NCBI RefSeq assembly: GCF_015845845.1
Contig: NZ_LDIG01000121.1
Coordinates: 24,485 to 88,484 of the forward strand
From: Paenibacillus dendritiformis
Lineage (GTDB): Bacteria > Bacillota > Bacilli > Paenibacillales > Paenibacillaceae
Length of the DNA stretch: 64,000 nt
Reading direction: 5' to 3'
In this document: piece after piece, positions 28,884 through 37,839 of the stretch
Layout of the letters: each line of letters begins with the position of its first letter
Numbering within the stretch: position 1 is the stretch's first letter
Program-made: the position numbers and the translations under genes
Notes under the pieces: generated by a model
The model's input: the letters and a program-made list of their open reading frames with translations, nothing else
Database searches by the model: none
What the model was told of the DNA's origin: nothing

Positions 28884-29978
28884 GTGCGTTGGATGCCAAT
28901 TCAGGCTTGCCGTCCCGGCATGCGGCTAGCGAAAAAAATTTTCAATGAAGAAGGCCTCGTCCTGTTGGGCGAGGCGGTACAGTTGTCCGAAGCATATATC
29001 GACCGGCTCGCAAAGATGGGCATCTCTTATGTGTACATTGAGGATAACCGGACGGAAGGCATCGAGGCTCCTTCGCTGTTGAGCGAGAAGACGCGCAGGG
29101 AAGCGGCGGTCATGATCCGGCGCCAGTTCAAGCAGATGATGAATGAGTCGACATCACGGAAGCAGCCGCGTCAGTCCTCTTCGCTCGGCAAAGCATTTGG
29201 AGGCATACTCGATTCGATTATCGACGAGCTGTCCGGTCACGAAGACGCGATGATCATGCTGACCGATATGCAGGCGACCGATCACTACCTGTTCCAGCAC
29301 TCGTTAAATGTTTGCATTTACACGACGCTGCTTGGCATCCATCACGGATACGGGAAGGAGGAGCAGCGGGTATTGAGCATGGGCGCGCTGCTTCATGACA
29401 TCGGAAAGACGCAGATTGATCTGAATATTTTGAACAAGCCCGGCAAGCTGACGGATGAGGAATTCGCCCAGATGAAGCGGCATGCCGAGCTTGGCTACCT
29501 CATCCTGAAGGAGGAGCCGAATATTCCGCTGCTGTCCGCTCATTGCGCGTTCCAGCATCATGAGCGTCTGAACGGAAGCGGGTACCCGCGCGGAATTCGC
29601 TCCGATGAAATTCATGAGTATGCGAAATGGGTCGCGATTGCCGACTCCTATGATGCGATGACGTCGCATCGGGTGTATAAGGAAGCTACCCTGCCCCACG
29701 TCGCGTTGGAATTGCTGTACACGGGGGCAGATACGCTCTATGATGCATCGATGCTCGCCGTGTTCCGCGATCGGCTTGCCGTCTATCCCATCGGAATGTC
29801 CGTCCGCCTGAGCACCGGGGAGACCGGCGTCGTCGCCCGCATACATTCGGAATACCCTCAGCGTCCGATTGTGCGAATCTTGACCGGACCCGAGGGAGAA
29901 GAGCTCGCCGTGCCGTACGAGGTCGATCTGGCCCGGTCGCTGAATGTGACGATCGTCAGCTCGCACGTCCAAAATTGA
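28884..29978 (+). CDS. HD-GYP domain protein (cyclic di-GMP phosphodiesterase)
   Basis: A 364-residue protein with a short N-terminal domain (MRWMPIQACRPGMRLAKKIF) and a complete HD-GYP domain: LLHDIGKTQ (H171-D172) and HHERLNGSGYP (225-235). This is the intact counterpart of the paralogue at 25063. The GTG at 28884 is chosen because the N-terminus then aligns with family members; the ribosome site is weak. A cytoplasmic enzyme that should degrade cyclic di-GMP. Confidence 0.93.
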   Translation: MRWMPIQACRPGMRLAKKIFNEEGLVLLGEAVQLSEAYIDRLAKMGISYVYIEDNRTEGIEAPSLLSEKTRREAAVMIRRQFKQMMNESTSRKQPRQSSSLGKAFGGILDSIIDELSGHEDAMIMLTDMQATDHYLFQHSLNVCIYTTLLGIHHGYGKEEQRVLSMGALLHDIGKTQIDLNILNKPGKLTDEEFAQMKRHAELGYLILKEEPNIPLLSAHCAFQHHERLNGSGYPRGIRSDEIHEYAKWVAIADSYDAMTSHRVYKEATLPHVALELLYTGADTLYDASMLAVFRDRLAVYPIGMSVRLSTGETGVVARIHSEYPQRPIVRILTGPEGEELAVPYEVDLARSLNVTIVSSHVQN

Positions 29979-30037
29979 CCCTGTCACTCGGGAAGCTTAC
30001 AATGAAGCTATAATAAGAGTGGTTAGGGGGCGACAAC

Positions 30038-32278
30038 GTGCGGGAAACGGACAGCCGAGGCTTTTTTTGGGCATGGGGACAATGGATATACCGTCGACGA
30101 CACGCTGTGTGGATCGGTTGGACGGTTTTCTTTTTGGCCATGTCTCTGTTGGCCCTGCAGGTTCCTTCGATGCTTAAGGATAACGGGTTTACGCCGACCG
30201 GCAGCGAATCGGAGCAGGGGTTGTCCGTTCTTCGCAGCGAGGTCGGGCTCTCTTCGACGACCATGGATATCGTCTACGAGAGCCGGGATGGCTCCTCCTT
30301 GATGACGGAAGACATATTCAGGCAGATAGAACAACGGTTTTCCGGACTGAAGCAGGAGCCGTACGTCAGTGACGTCCGTATTCGCAAGGAAGGGCGGAAG
30401 GATAATGCGCGGCAGGATGTGGTCGCCGTCCATATCATTCTCAATCTGGATACGAACGAAGCGTTGGAGAAATATCCGGAGATCCGCAGCCGGATACCGG
30501 ATCTTCCGCAGGCGGACACCTATGTGAGCGGAACGACCCCTGTCTATTACGATATGCAGGTTGCAAGCAAGCGGGACATTGTGAAGTCGGAGCTGATTGG
30601 CTTGCCGATTGCGCTCGTCGTCCTGCTAGCCGTCTTTGGCACGCTGCTGGCCGGATTGCTGCCGCTCATCGTCGGTGTCGTCAGTGTGACCATCACCCTC
30701 GGCCTGCTTTACTTCATCTCGTTCGCGACGGATTCGCTCAGCAACTTTCTCCCGAATGTCGTCACGATGCTCGGGCTTGCCGTCGGGATAGATTATGCGC
30801 TGTTCATGGTCAGCCGCTTCCGGGAAGAACTGCGGCAGCAGGGCTCGGTTGAAGCGGCGGTGGCAATGACCGCCCAGAAAGCCGGGCGCTCGATCTTCTT
30901 CTCCGGGGTGGCGGTGCTGATCGGGCTGGTGGCGATGGCGTTCATCGATCTGGCTTTGTTCCGTTCCTTGAGTCTGGGCGGCGTGCTCGTCGTTACGATG
31001 TCCGTCATCGTAGGCAATTCGCTGCTGCTGGCTCTCCTGGGTGTCTTCGGCGAGCGCATCAACCGCTTTCCGGTCATTCCGGCTTGGGTCCGCATCCGGG
31101 ACGCGGATGGAGGCAGCGCCTTCTGGCGCCGAATCGCGCATAGCGTCATGAAGCGGCCGATTACGATTGTCATCATCCTGTTCGTCCTGCTGACCGGCCT
31201 CGCGCTGCCGATGGCCGGCATGAATATCGGCATTCCGGACGCGGAGATGCTGCCGCCGAAGTATGAGTCGCGTGCCGGCTCCGATCTGCTGAACGAGGCA
31301 TACGACAAGCGGGAACTGAACCCGATTCTCGTCGCGCTGCGCACGGAGCGGCCCTATACGGACGCCGGGACGATCCGGCAGGCGGAAGCCTGGCAGGCCG
31401 AGCTCAGCCGGATAAATGGAGTGAGGCGCGTCGACAGTTACGTAAGCCTGATGAGCGGGCTCCCAGGCCCGGAGGCGAAGGCGGAGGCTTTGAAGGATCC
31501 TTCTCTGCGTGCCCAATTGGAGAGCAGCCATCTGGCGAAGGAGCGGCTTATCGTCATGCAAGTCATTCCCGATAGCGATCCGGAAGGGCAGGAAGTGCGC
31601 GATCTTGTCCACAGCCTGCGGAATTGGGAGCTCCAGAGCGGAATGGCCGCCAAATATGTAACAGGCGGACCGGCGATGCAGCTCGACATTATCGAGCGAA
31701 TCACCGGGGCGCTCCCTTATGTCGTCGTCTTCATCTTGATAGTGACCTACTTGGTATTGTTCATCGCCTTCCGCTCGGTTCTGCTTCCCTTGAAGGCGGT
31801 GCTGATGAACATTTTGAGTCTCGGATCGAGCCTCGGTATCGTCGTGCTTGTTTTCCAGCACGGATATTTGGCCGATCTGTTCCAGGTCACCTCGACCGGC
31901 ATGGTGGTGGCGATGCTGCCGGTCATCATATTTTGCGTCGTCTTCGGCATATCGATGGATTATGAAGTCTTCCTGTTGTCGCGGATTGCCGAGGAATACG
32001 AGCGTACGGGACATAACGAGCACAGCACGGCCGATGGCCTCATGAAGACCGGCGGAATCATTACGAGCGCCGCCTTCATTCTGATTGTCGTGGTGGGTGC
32101 CTTTATTTTCACGGATAATGAAATGATGAAAGCGATCGGCCTCGGGTTGGCCGCTTCGGTTCTGCTTGATGCGACCCTGATTCGCATTTTCCTCGTGCCC
32201 TCGCTGATGAAGCTGATGGGGCGGGCCAATTGGTGGGCGCCCAAGCGGTTCCGGCGCAGGGAGAAGAATGCGGCTTAA
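30038..32278 (+). CDS. MMPL family RND-type transporter
   Basis: A 746-residue membrane protein of the MMPL (YdfJ-like) branch of the RND superfamily, probably exporting a lipid or a toxic hydrophobic compound using the proton gradient. It shows the doubled layout of one N-terminal helix, a large outer loop, five helices, then the same again (second half from about residue 370). The GIDYALFMVSRFREEL and GISMDYEVFLLSRIAEEY motifs hold the acidic proton-relay residues. The start is GTG after GGGGGC. No regulator is adjacent. Confidence 0.93.
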   Translation: MRETDSRGFFWAWGQWIYRRRHAVWIGWTVFFLAMSLLALQVPSMLKDNGFTPTGSESEQGLSVLRSEVGLSSTTMDIVYESRDGSSLMTEDIFRQIEQRFSGLKQEPYVSDVRIRKEGRKDNARQDVVAVHIILNLDTNEALEKYPEIRSRIPDLPQADTYVSGTTPVYYDMQVASKRDIVKSELIGLPIALVVLLAVFGTLLAGLLPLIVGVVSVTITLGLLYFISFATDSLSNFLPNVVTMLGLAVGIDYALFMVSRFREELRQQGSVEAAVAMTAQKAGRSIFFSGVAVLIGLVAMAFIDLALFRSLSLGGVLVVTMSVIVGNSLLLALLGVFGERINRFPVIPAWVRIRDADGGSAFWRRIAHSVMKRPITIVIILFVLLTGLALPMAGMNIGIPDAEMLPPKYESRAGSDLLNEAYDKRELNPILVALRTERPYTDAGTIRQAEAWQAELSRINGVRRVDSYVSLMSGLPGPEAKAEALKDPSLRAQLESSHLAKERLIVMQVIPDSDPEGQEVRDLVHSLRNWELQSGMAAKYVTGGPAMQLDIIERITGALPYVVVFILIVTYLVLFIAFRSVLLPLKAVLMNILSLGSSLGIVVLVFQHGYLADLFQVTSTGMVVAMLPVIIFCVVFGISMDYEVFLLSRIAEEYERTGHNEHSTADGLMKTGGIITSAAFILIVVVGAFIFTDNEMMKAIGLGLAASVLLDATLIRIFLVPSLMKLMGRANWWAPKRFRRREKNAA

Positions 32279-32441
32279 CCGCTATTGGTCGGACGAATGG
32301 CCGCCTTCGCCCGGATTATGCGCTCCCGTTGCATGCGTTGGCCTCTGGCCGCGCGGCAGGCGGGGGAGGTTTTTGTTCGCGCACGGTGGAGATGGATATC
32401 CAAGACAACAGGTTAATGGAAAAAATAAGGTGGAATGTAGC

Positions 32442-33593
32442 ATGAATCAACTAGAAATGGAACGAGTCAAGGAAAAGCAACAGATCAGCCCCGCGTATGA
32501 TCCTTGGGATCCCATCCGCTCGCTGCGCGCGTACGGACGTCATGTCCTGACCAGCGTCGAGATGACAGTGGCGCAGATGTGCAACATGCGCTGCGAGCAT
32601 TGCGCGGTCGGGCACACGCTTGTGATGAGCGAGCCGCCGAAGCTGCCGCTCTCCCTCATGCTCAAGCGGCTGGACGAGGTCGAGCATCTGGAGACGCTCA
32701 GCATTACGGGCGGAGAGCCGATGTTCCATCTGAAGACCGTAACCGACTATATCGTTCCGATTTTGAAATACGCCAGCGAACGAGGCATACGGACACAGAT
32801 CAACTCGAATCTGACCTTCGACATCGGCCGCTACGAACTGGTCGCTCCATATTTGGACGTCATGCACATTTCGTTCAACTATACGTGCATGGAAGATTTC
32901 CATGCGGTCGGGTTTACACATACAAGCCATGAGGTCAAGTCCGGGGCCGCATCCCGGTTGTACGAGCGGATGATCGACAACACGAAGCGGCTGAGCGCGG
33001 CGGGAATGTATATTTCAGCCGAGTCGATGATCAACTACCGCACCCACACCATGCTGAGCGAGATTCATCAGCTTATCGTCGAAATGGGCTGCCGGCGCCA
33101 TGAGGTGCATCCGATGTACCCAAGCTCGTTCGCGCAGAATCTTCCGGTGCTGCCGCTCTCCGATCTGAGACAGTCGATACATCGGCTGCTCGATACCCGT
33201 CACCGGGACATCTGGATGCTGTTCGGGACGCTTCCTTTCTTCGCATGCAATACGAACGAAGAAGACCAGAAGCTCCTTCAGCGCCTCCGTTCCGAGCCGA
33301 TGGTCACGCTGCGGAACGATCCGGACGGGCGCAACCGGTTGAATGTCAACCTGTTCAGCGGCGATGTCTTTGTGACCGACTTCGCGGACATCCCGGCCTT
33401 CGGCAGCATTTACGAGAGCCGGCTGGACGATATTTTCAATTCCTGGCTGCAGGACCACCCGCTGTCCCGCACGGTCGACTGCCATTGCCCGGCGGCCGCC
33501 TGCTGCGGACCGAATCTGCTCGTCGCAGACATGTATTACAAGGGCGTCGACTTCAAGGCGAGAACGGCCCACATGCCAGCCTTGGCAGACTAA
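32442..33593 (+). CDS. yfkAB: radical SAM / CxCxxxxC protein YfkAB
   Basis: A 383-residue radical SAM protein. The iron-sulfur motif is CNMRCEHC (CX3CX2C) and the C-terminal CHCPAAACC supplies the CxCxxxxC signature that names the family, probably for a second cluster. ITGGEPMFH is the SAM-binding GGE segment. The substrate is unknown. ATG 32442 is chosen because AAGGTGG lies eight bases before it; an upstream open frame to 32268 lacks such a site. A 163-base gap before it holds nothing recognised. Confidence 0.92.
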   Translation: MNQLEMERVKEKQQISPAYDPWDPIRSLRAYGRHVLTSVEMTVAQMCNMRCEHCAVGHTLVMSEPPKLPLSLMLKRLDEVEHLETLSITGGEPMFHLKTVTDYIVPILKYASERGIRTQINSNLTFDIGRYELVAPYLDVMHISFNYTCMEDFHAVGFTHTSHEVKSGAASRLYERMIDNTKRLSAAGMYISAESMINYRTHTMLSEIHQLIVEMGCRRHEVHPMYPSSFAQNLPVLPLSDLRQSIHRLLDTRHRDIWMLFGTLPFFACNTNEEDQKLLQRLRSEPMVTLRNDPDGRNRLNVNLFSGDVFVTDFADIPAFGSIYESRLDDIFNSWLQDHPLSRTVDCHCPAAACCGPNLLVADMYYKGVDFKARTAHMPALAD

Positions 33594-33622
33594 ACAACAG
33601 CTTGGACTTTATTGTTAGGAAT

Positions 33623-33654
33623 AGGCGGATGCCAGTTGGCAATCCGCCTTTTTT
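33623..33654 (+). terminator. yfkAB terminator
   Basis: GGCGGAT pairs with ATCCGCC around an inner GCCA/TGGC stem, followed by TTTTTT. Confidence 0.9.
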
Positions 33655-33676
33655 CATAAGAGAAAGCATGATGGAC

Positions 33677-34020
33677 CATACATATAAGCATTCTCCCCAT
33701 CGGTCAGGGAAGTTGGAAGAGTGTTGGCTGCCTTATAGTCAATCTCCCCGTCGGTCAGGAAGCCGGAAGATCTGACCTGCCTTATTGCTAAGCTCCCCGT
33801 GGTCAGGAAGCTGGGATGAGCTTGGCCTGTCTTATGGCCATTCTCCCTATCGGTCAGGAAGTTGGAAGAGTTCTGTCTGCCTTACAGCCATTCTCCCCGT
33901 CAGTCAGGGAAGGTGGAAGAATTCGGTCTGCCTTATAACCAGTCTCCCTGCCGGTCAGGAGTTGGATGATGTGGTTGCCTTATAATCAATCTCCCCATGA
34001 ATCAGGAACAGTGCACGGCC
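33677..34020 (-). repeat. array of seven degenerate 47-51-base repeats
   Basis: Seven head-to-tail units with starts near 33677, 33728, 33777, 33827, 33877, 33928 and 33975. The plus-strand consensus begins CTGCCTTATAGYCAATCTCC and continues CCGTCGGTCAGGAAG and TTGGAAGA. Units differ by substitutions and 1-3-base indels. There are no unique spacers, so it is not CRISPR, and no frame stays open through it. Confidence 0.85.
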
Positions 34021-34094
34021 ATACTAGATAATTGGAACAAGGAGTTACGAGTAGGAGTGTTAAAGCATGAAAACAAAACACATTTTATAAATTT

Positions 34095-34400
34095 TGGATG
34101 ATAGAAAGATCCGAAAAGTGACGCTCTGACTGGATGGGATACTGGAGCAAAGAGCTGAAAGGAGAGGGTGGTCCCTGAGGCGAAGGGAGAGTGGTGTAAA
34201 GAGCCAGAAGATGGGGCAGCTCCCTGACTGGATGGGATAGTGGCGGAAAGAGCTGTATGGAGAGGGTGGTCCTGACGCGAAGGGAGAGTGGTGTAAAGAA
34301 CCGGAAAGTGAGGCCGCTCTGACCGGATGGGTTATTGGCGGAAAGATCCAAAAAAGAGAGGCTCACCAAGACGCAATGGGGAAAGTGGTGCAATCGGCGG
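34095..34400 (+). repeat. second array of 47-49-base repeats, opposite orientation
   Basis: About six units with starts at 34126, 34175, 34224, 34272 and 34319, plus a partial unit before and a decayed one after. Each begins CTGACTGGATGGGATAGTGG (or CTGAGGCGAAGGGAGAGTGG) and contains AAAGAGC. Read on the opposite strand, the first array begins CTGACCGACGGGGAGATTG, which matches this start well, so the arrays appear to be inverted relatives. From 34401 to 34690 a looser pair of GGACGATG...AGTCCAA copies occurs and no gene is seen. Confidence 0.8.
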
Positions 34401-34690
34401 AAGGGGTGGAGGATGGTCTGCTTGCAACCTGAGATGTAAAGCACGGGGGGGCGGCGGTATATTCCTTAGAACGGATTCTTCCCTCAGGGAAGGGGATAGT
34501 CCAATGTGAACAGCACGTGTGCATTCACGGACGATGCATAGTCCAACGAGGCTAGCATGATTCACCGATGGGGCCTCGTTCAATGGGCGGGCCGCGTCTA
34601 CGTTTGCGGACGATGGCCCAGTCCAATGAGGACGGAGGCTGGTCCATTGGCGGACCGCAGGCGCTCCGTCCGATCGGGGCCGAACGGATG

Positions 34691-35695
34691 TCAGTTGCTC
34701 GGCCGGGGTTCCGTGGCGTCGGGGTTGGGGCCGATATGGTCGGCAATCAGTCGGCCATGGTAGCGGCCGGTCTCGATGAAGACTTCGTTCGCGTTGCGGC
34801 CCGATGCGATAACGCCCGCGACGAACAGGCCAGGGACGTTCGTCTCCATCGTCTCCGGATCGTAGACGGGCTTGTCCTGATCGTCCTGCATGCGGACGCC
34901 GCTCGATTCCAGCAGCTTGCGATCGGGGCGGAAGCCGGTCAGGGCGAGCACGAAGTCAGTGCTCAGTTCTTCTGCCGAGCCGTCCCCGCGCTCAATGCGA
35001 ACCCGATCTTGGGCAATATGGACGACGCGAGAGTCGTAGCGAATATGGATTCGTTCCTTGGCGAGCTTGCTCTCCAGAATCGGGCGGACCCATGGCTTGA
35101 TATTACCGGAGATCTCTGTACCGCGGTACACGATGGTTACCTCGGCGCCCACCCGCTCGCATTCAAGCGCGGCATCGACGGCGGAATTGCTGCCGCCGAT
35201 GATGACTACCTTCATGCCAGCGTACGGATGCGCCTCCTGGAAATAATGGGTGACATGCGGAAGATCCTCGCCTGGAATGCCCAGGAGGTTCGGATAATCG
35301 AAATAACCGGTCGCAATGACGACATGCCGGCTCCGGTAGGTGAGTGCTTCTCCGCTGCGGGTCTCCGTATGCAGCGTGAAGATGCCGTCCTCCTCCTTGG
35401 CGATATCCTTGACCTCTTCATAGGAGCGGATGCGGAGCCCATACTGCTCCGACACCCGGCGGTAATAGACGAGCGCTTCGTGACGGTACGGCTTCTCGTT
35501 CGGGGTCGCGAACGGGATGCCGCCGATCTCCAGCAGTTCCGGCGTGCTGAAGAACTGGAGATGGGTCGGGTAACGGTAGATGGAATGAACGATGCACTGT
35601 TTCTCGATAATGAGCGGATCCCAACCGCTGCGCTGCAATTCAATCGCGGCCGACAGCCCGCAAGGACCGGCGCCTATAATAATCACTTGTTCCAA
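34691..35695 (-). CDS. ypdA: YpdA family bacillithiol disulfide reductase
   Basis: A 334-residue FAD/NAD(P)H-dependent reductase thought to reduce bacillithiol disulfide and keep the thiol pool reduced. The FAD site is GAGPCGLSAA near the N-terminus, the NAD(P)H site is IIGGSNSAVDAALE in the middle, and the C-terminal GLFVAGVIASGRNANEVFIE closes the FAD domain. A TTG start at 35695 is chosen because GGAGGCG lies seven bases upstream and the next residues start the FAD fold directly; an ATG at 35758 has no site. It diverges from the HAD gene. Confidence 0.92.
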   Translation of the reverse strand: MEQVIIIGAGPCGLSAAIELQRSGWDPLIIEKQCIVHSIYRYPTHLQFFSTPELLEIGGIPFATPNEKPYRHEALVYYRRVSEQYGLRIRSYEEVKDIAKEEDGIFTLHTETRSGEALTYRSRHVVIATGYFDYPNLLGIPGEDLPHVTHYFQEAHPYAGMKVVIIGGSNSAVDAALECERVGAEVTIVYRGTEISGNIKPWVRPILESKLAKERIHIRYDSRVVHIAQDRVRIERGDGSAEELSTDFVLALTGFRPDRKLLESSGVRMQDDQDKPVYDPETMETNVPGLFVAGVIASGRNANEVFIETGRYHGRLIADHIGPNPDATEPRPSN

Positions 35696-35888
35696 ATCGG
35701 TTCGCCTCCGTGTTACATGCTGTACTATGATGTTATCCGATATGAAGCCGTTCCTCAAGTGAACGGGCAGCGGCCGTTACAGAATTTTAAAGAGAAGAAT
35801 AAGGGGAAACGCTCCAGTTCAGCCGCCGCATATGGTATAGTGGGGTCACTGACCGTTTACTTTATGACGACAAATGGAGGGACTTGCT

Positions 35889-36590
35889 GTGAGTATGGAC
35901 ACATTGCGCGCAGACCGACTGCCGCGGCCGGAAGCGATGATCTTCGATATGGACGGGACGCTGTTCCGCACCGAATCGCTGTTGATAACGGCATACCATC
36001 GCGTATTCGATACATTGCGGAGCGAGAAACTGCACGAGGGGCCGACGCCGCCGGAAGATCTGATGCTCGGGTCGCTTGGCATGCTGCTGGCGGACATCTG
36101 GAAGCGGGTTATGCCGGAAGGCAGCCCGGAGGCCCACCGCCGCGCGGACGAGCTTCTGCTGCAATACGAGCTGTCCGGCTTGAACGAAGGCATTGCGGAG
36201 CTGTATCCGCAGGTGAAGGAGACCCTGGCCGAGCTGCAGCGCGAGGGCGTGAAGCTGTTCGTTGCAAGCAACGGACTGGAGGAATATATACAGGCGATCG
36301 TGAAGACCTTCGGCATGGACGAGTTGTTCACCGGCTTGTACAGCGCGGGGGGAAGAGGCACCGCGACCAAGGTGGAGCTGGTCCGCCTTCTGAAGTCGGA
36401 GCATGGCATTGATTCGGCCTGGATGGTCGGCGATCGCTCCTCTGACGTGGAAGCGGGGAAGGAGAACGGGCTGGCCGTCATCGGCTGTCGATATGCCGGC
36501 TTTGGTCAGGAGCAGGAGCTCGAGGGTTCAGATGTCATCATCCGCCAATTCGACGAGCTGTTGGACTTATACCGATCGACAGCCTCTTAA
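35889..36590 (+). CDS. HAD family hydrolase
   Basis: A 233-residue phosphatase of the beta-phosphoglucomutase-like HAD group. Motif I is FDMDGTLFRTE, motif II is the SNG of FVASNGLEEY, and motif IV is WMVGDRSSDVEAGKENG; a helical cap lies between residues about 30 and 95. GTG 35889 is preferred since GGAGGGA is eight bases before it; ATG 35895 is possible. The substrate is not predictable. Confidence 0.9.
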   Translation: MSMDTLRADRLPRPEAMIFDMDGTLFRTESLLITAYHRVFDTLRSEKLHEGPTPPEDLMLGSLGMLLADIWKRVMPEGSPEAHRRADELLLQYELSGLNEGIAELYPQVKETLAELQREGVKLFVASNGLEEYIQAIVKTFGMDELFTGLYSAGGRGTATKVELVRLLKSEHGIDSAWMVGDRSSDVEAGKENGLAVIGCRYAGFGQEQELEGSDVIIRQFDELLDLYRSTAS

Positions 36591-36593
36591 CCG

Positions 36594-36627
36594 CGACAGG
36601 CGCAGACTCGGAGAGCTGCGCCTGTCG
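36594..36627. terminator. bidirectional terminator-like hairpin
   Basis: CGACAGGCGCAG (36594-36605) pairs perfectly with CTGCGCCTGTCG (36616-36627) around a 10-base loop. It sits between the converging HAD gene and the yheC/yheD cluster. T-tracts are weak on both sides. Confidence 0.7.
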
Positions 36628-36648
36628 TATGTGATGGACGCCCCTGAT

Positions 36649-37818
36649 TCAAGCGTCCTTTTTCTCTTCCGTCTTGCTCTCTTCTGGCGGCTGCGCCGCG
36701 GAATCCGGCAGCTTGATGCCCGCCTTTTTGCGATACAGCCAGGATGCATATTCCAGCGGGCGCACGATTGATTTGCGGTATGTCTCCTTGTCGCCGATGC
36801 GGTGGAACACTTCGCGCGCCGGCTTCGGATTGACCTCCAGCAGCCAAATGCGCCCTTTCTGGTCGATCGCGAGATCGAGCGCCAGCTCGCACAGGGCATC
36901 ATATCGCTTCTCGAGGAAGGCGGCTACCTCAAGGCTTAGGGCTTCGGCTTCCTTGCGGATGTGCTGGATGCGGGTCTTGTCGCCTATCCACTGCGACAAC
37001 AGATCCTCCATCTGCACTGCCTGGCCTCCCCCGTGGAGATTCGAGGTGATGCTGTTGACCGGCCCGACGCGGCCGGCGCAGCCGGTAACCGACCAGACGC
37101 CGGATCCGTTCTTCTGAACGAGCATCCGGTAATCATGAACGCGGCCGCTTGGCAGCTTGAGCGCGATGCCCTGCTGAATGAGATAGCGGTCGTTCGCTTT
37201 CCAGGAGCTTAGCCGACCGGCTAGTTGGGAGTAGGTCATTTTCTGCGGCCGGATGACCTGCCGCTGATGATCTCTTCCTTCGACATAGACCACGCCGTCC
37301 GAGGAGCGGAGGCGCTGAATGCGAAGAATGCCGCGCCCTCCCGTGCCGTTAATCGGCTTCAGGTAGAGCAGCGGCCGCTCCTTCAGCATGCGCTGCACAT
37401 CCTGAATTCCCGAATACAGTCTTGTGTCGGGAAGATACTTCTTAAGGGATGGGACTGTGGAGAGCACCTGGTAGATCGTCCATTTATTGCGGAGCGGACG
37501 GTTCAGATAAAGCAGCTTCGGGTATTTGCTGCGGAACCGTTTCAACTGCTCGAATCGGTAGCTTTTCTGAATGCGGCACCGATCGAAGATCATGGTCGGG
37601 AAGCGGGTCCATTTGCGAGTCCAGCGCTTGCTCTCCGGGTGGTACCACATGCCGTTAATGCGCTTGTGCTGCTCATCGACATCCTGCGGGGTGAACACGA
37701 AGACGGTCAACCCCAGCTTTTTCCCGGCCACAATCATCTTCTGATAGATATGCCGTTCTTCCAATTGCTTTTGCTCATTCAAATAAAGCGTCAAAATGCC
37801 AAGAACGGGTTCATCCAA
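36649..37818 (-). CDS. YheC/YheD family ATP-grasp spore coat-associated protein (fifth of five)
   Basis: A 389-residue YheC/YheD protein with an ATP-grasp fold. Signatures are GTGGRGILRI (ATP-grasp loop), YRMLVQKNGSGVWSVTG, TSNLHGGGQAV and DQKGRIWLLEVNPKP. The C-terminus ends in a charged tail (ESKTEEKKDA). The start is TTG at 37818 with AAGAAGGTGA upstream. Members are found on the spore coat in Bacillus; what they ligate or bind is unknown. It is the last gene of the cluster, 21 bases after the previous one. Confidence 0.9.
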   Translation of the reverse strand: MDEPVLGILTLYLNEQKQLEERHIYQKMIVAGKKLGLTVFVFTPQDVDEQHKRINGMWYHPESKRWTRKWTRFPTMIFDRCRIQKSYRFEQLKRFRSKYPKLLYLNRPLRNKWTIYQVLSTVPSLKKYLPDTRLYSGIQDVQRMLKERPLLYLKPINGTGGRGILRIQRLRSSDGVVYVEGRDHQRQVIRPQKMTYSQLAGRLSSWKANDRYLIQQGIALKLPSGRVHDYRMLVQKNGSGVWSVTGCAGRVGPVNSITSNLHGGGQAVQMEDLLSQWIGDKTRIQHIRKEAEALSLEVAAFLEKRYDALCELALDLAIDQKGRIWLLEVNPKPAREVFHRIGDKETYRKSIVRPLEYASWLYRKKAGIKLPDSAAQPPEESKTEEKKDA

Positions 37819-37839
37819 GCGTCTTCACCTTCTTTGACG

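Noticed and set aside
33677..34020. CRISPR-like array
   Set aside because: The units are directly joined with no unique spacers, differ from each other by many bases, and no cas genes are near.
34568..36412. 614-codon open frame on the plus strand
   Set aside because: It lies opposite ypdA and runs into the HAD gene; the protein is low-complexity arginine-rich and matches no family.
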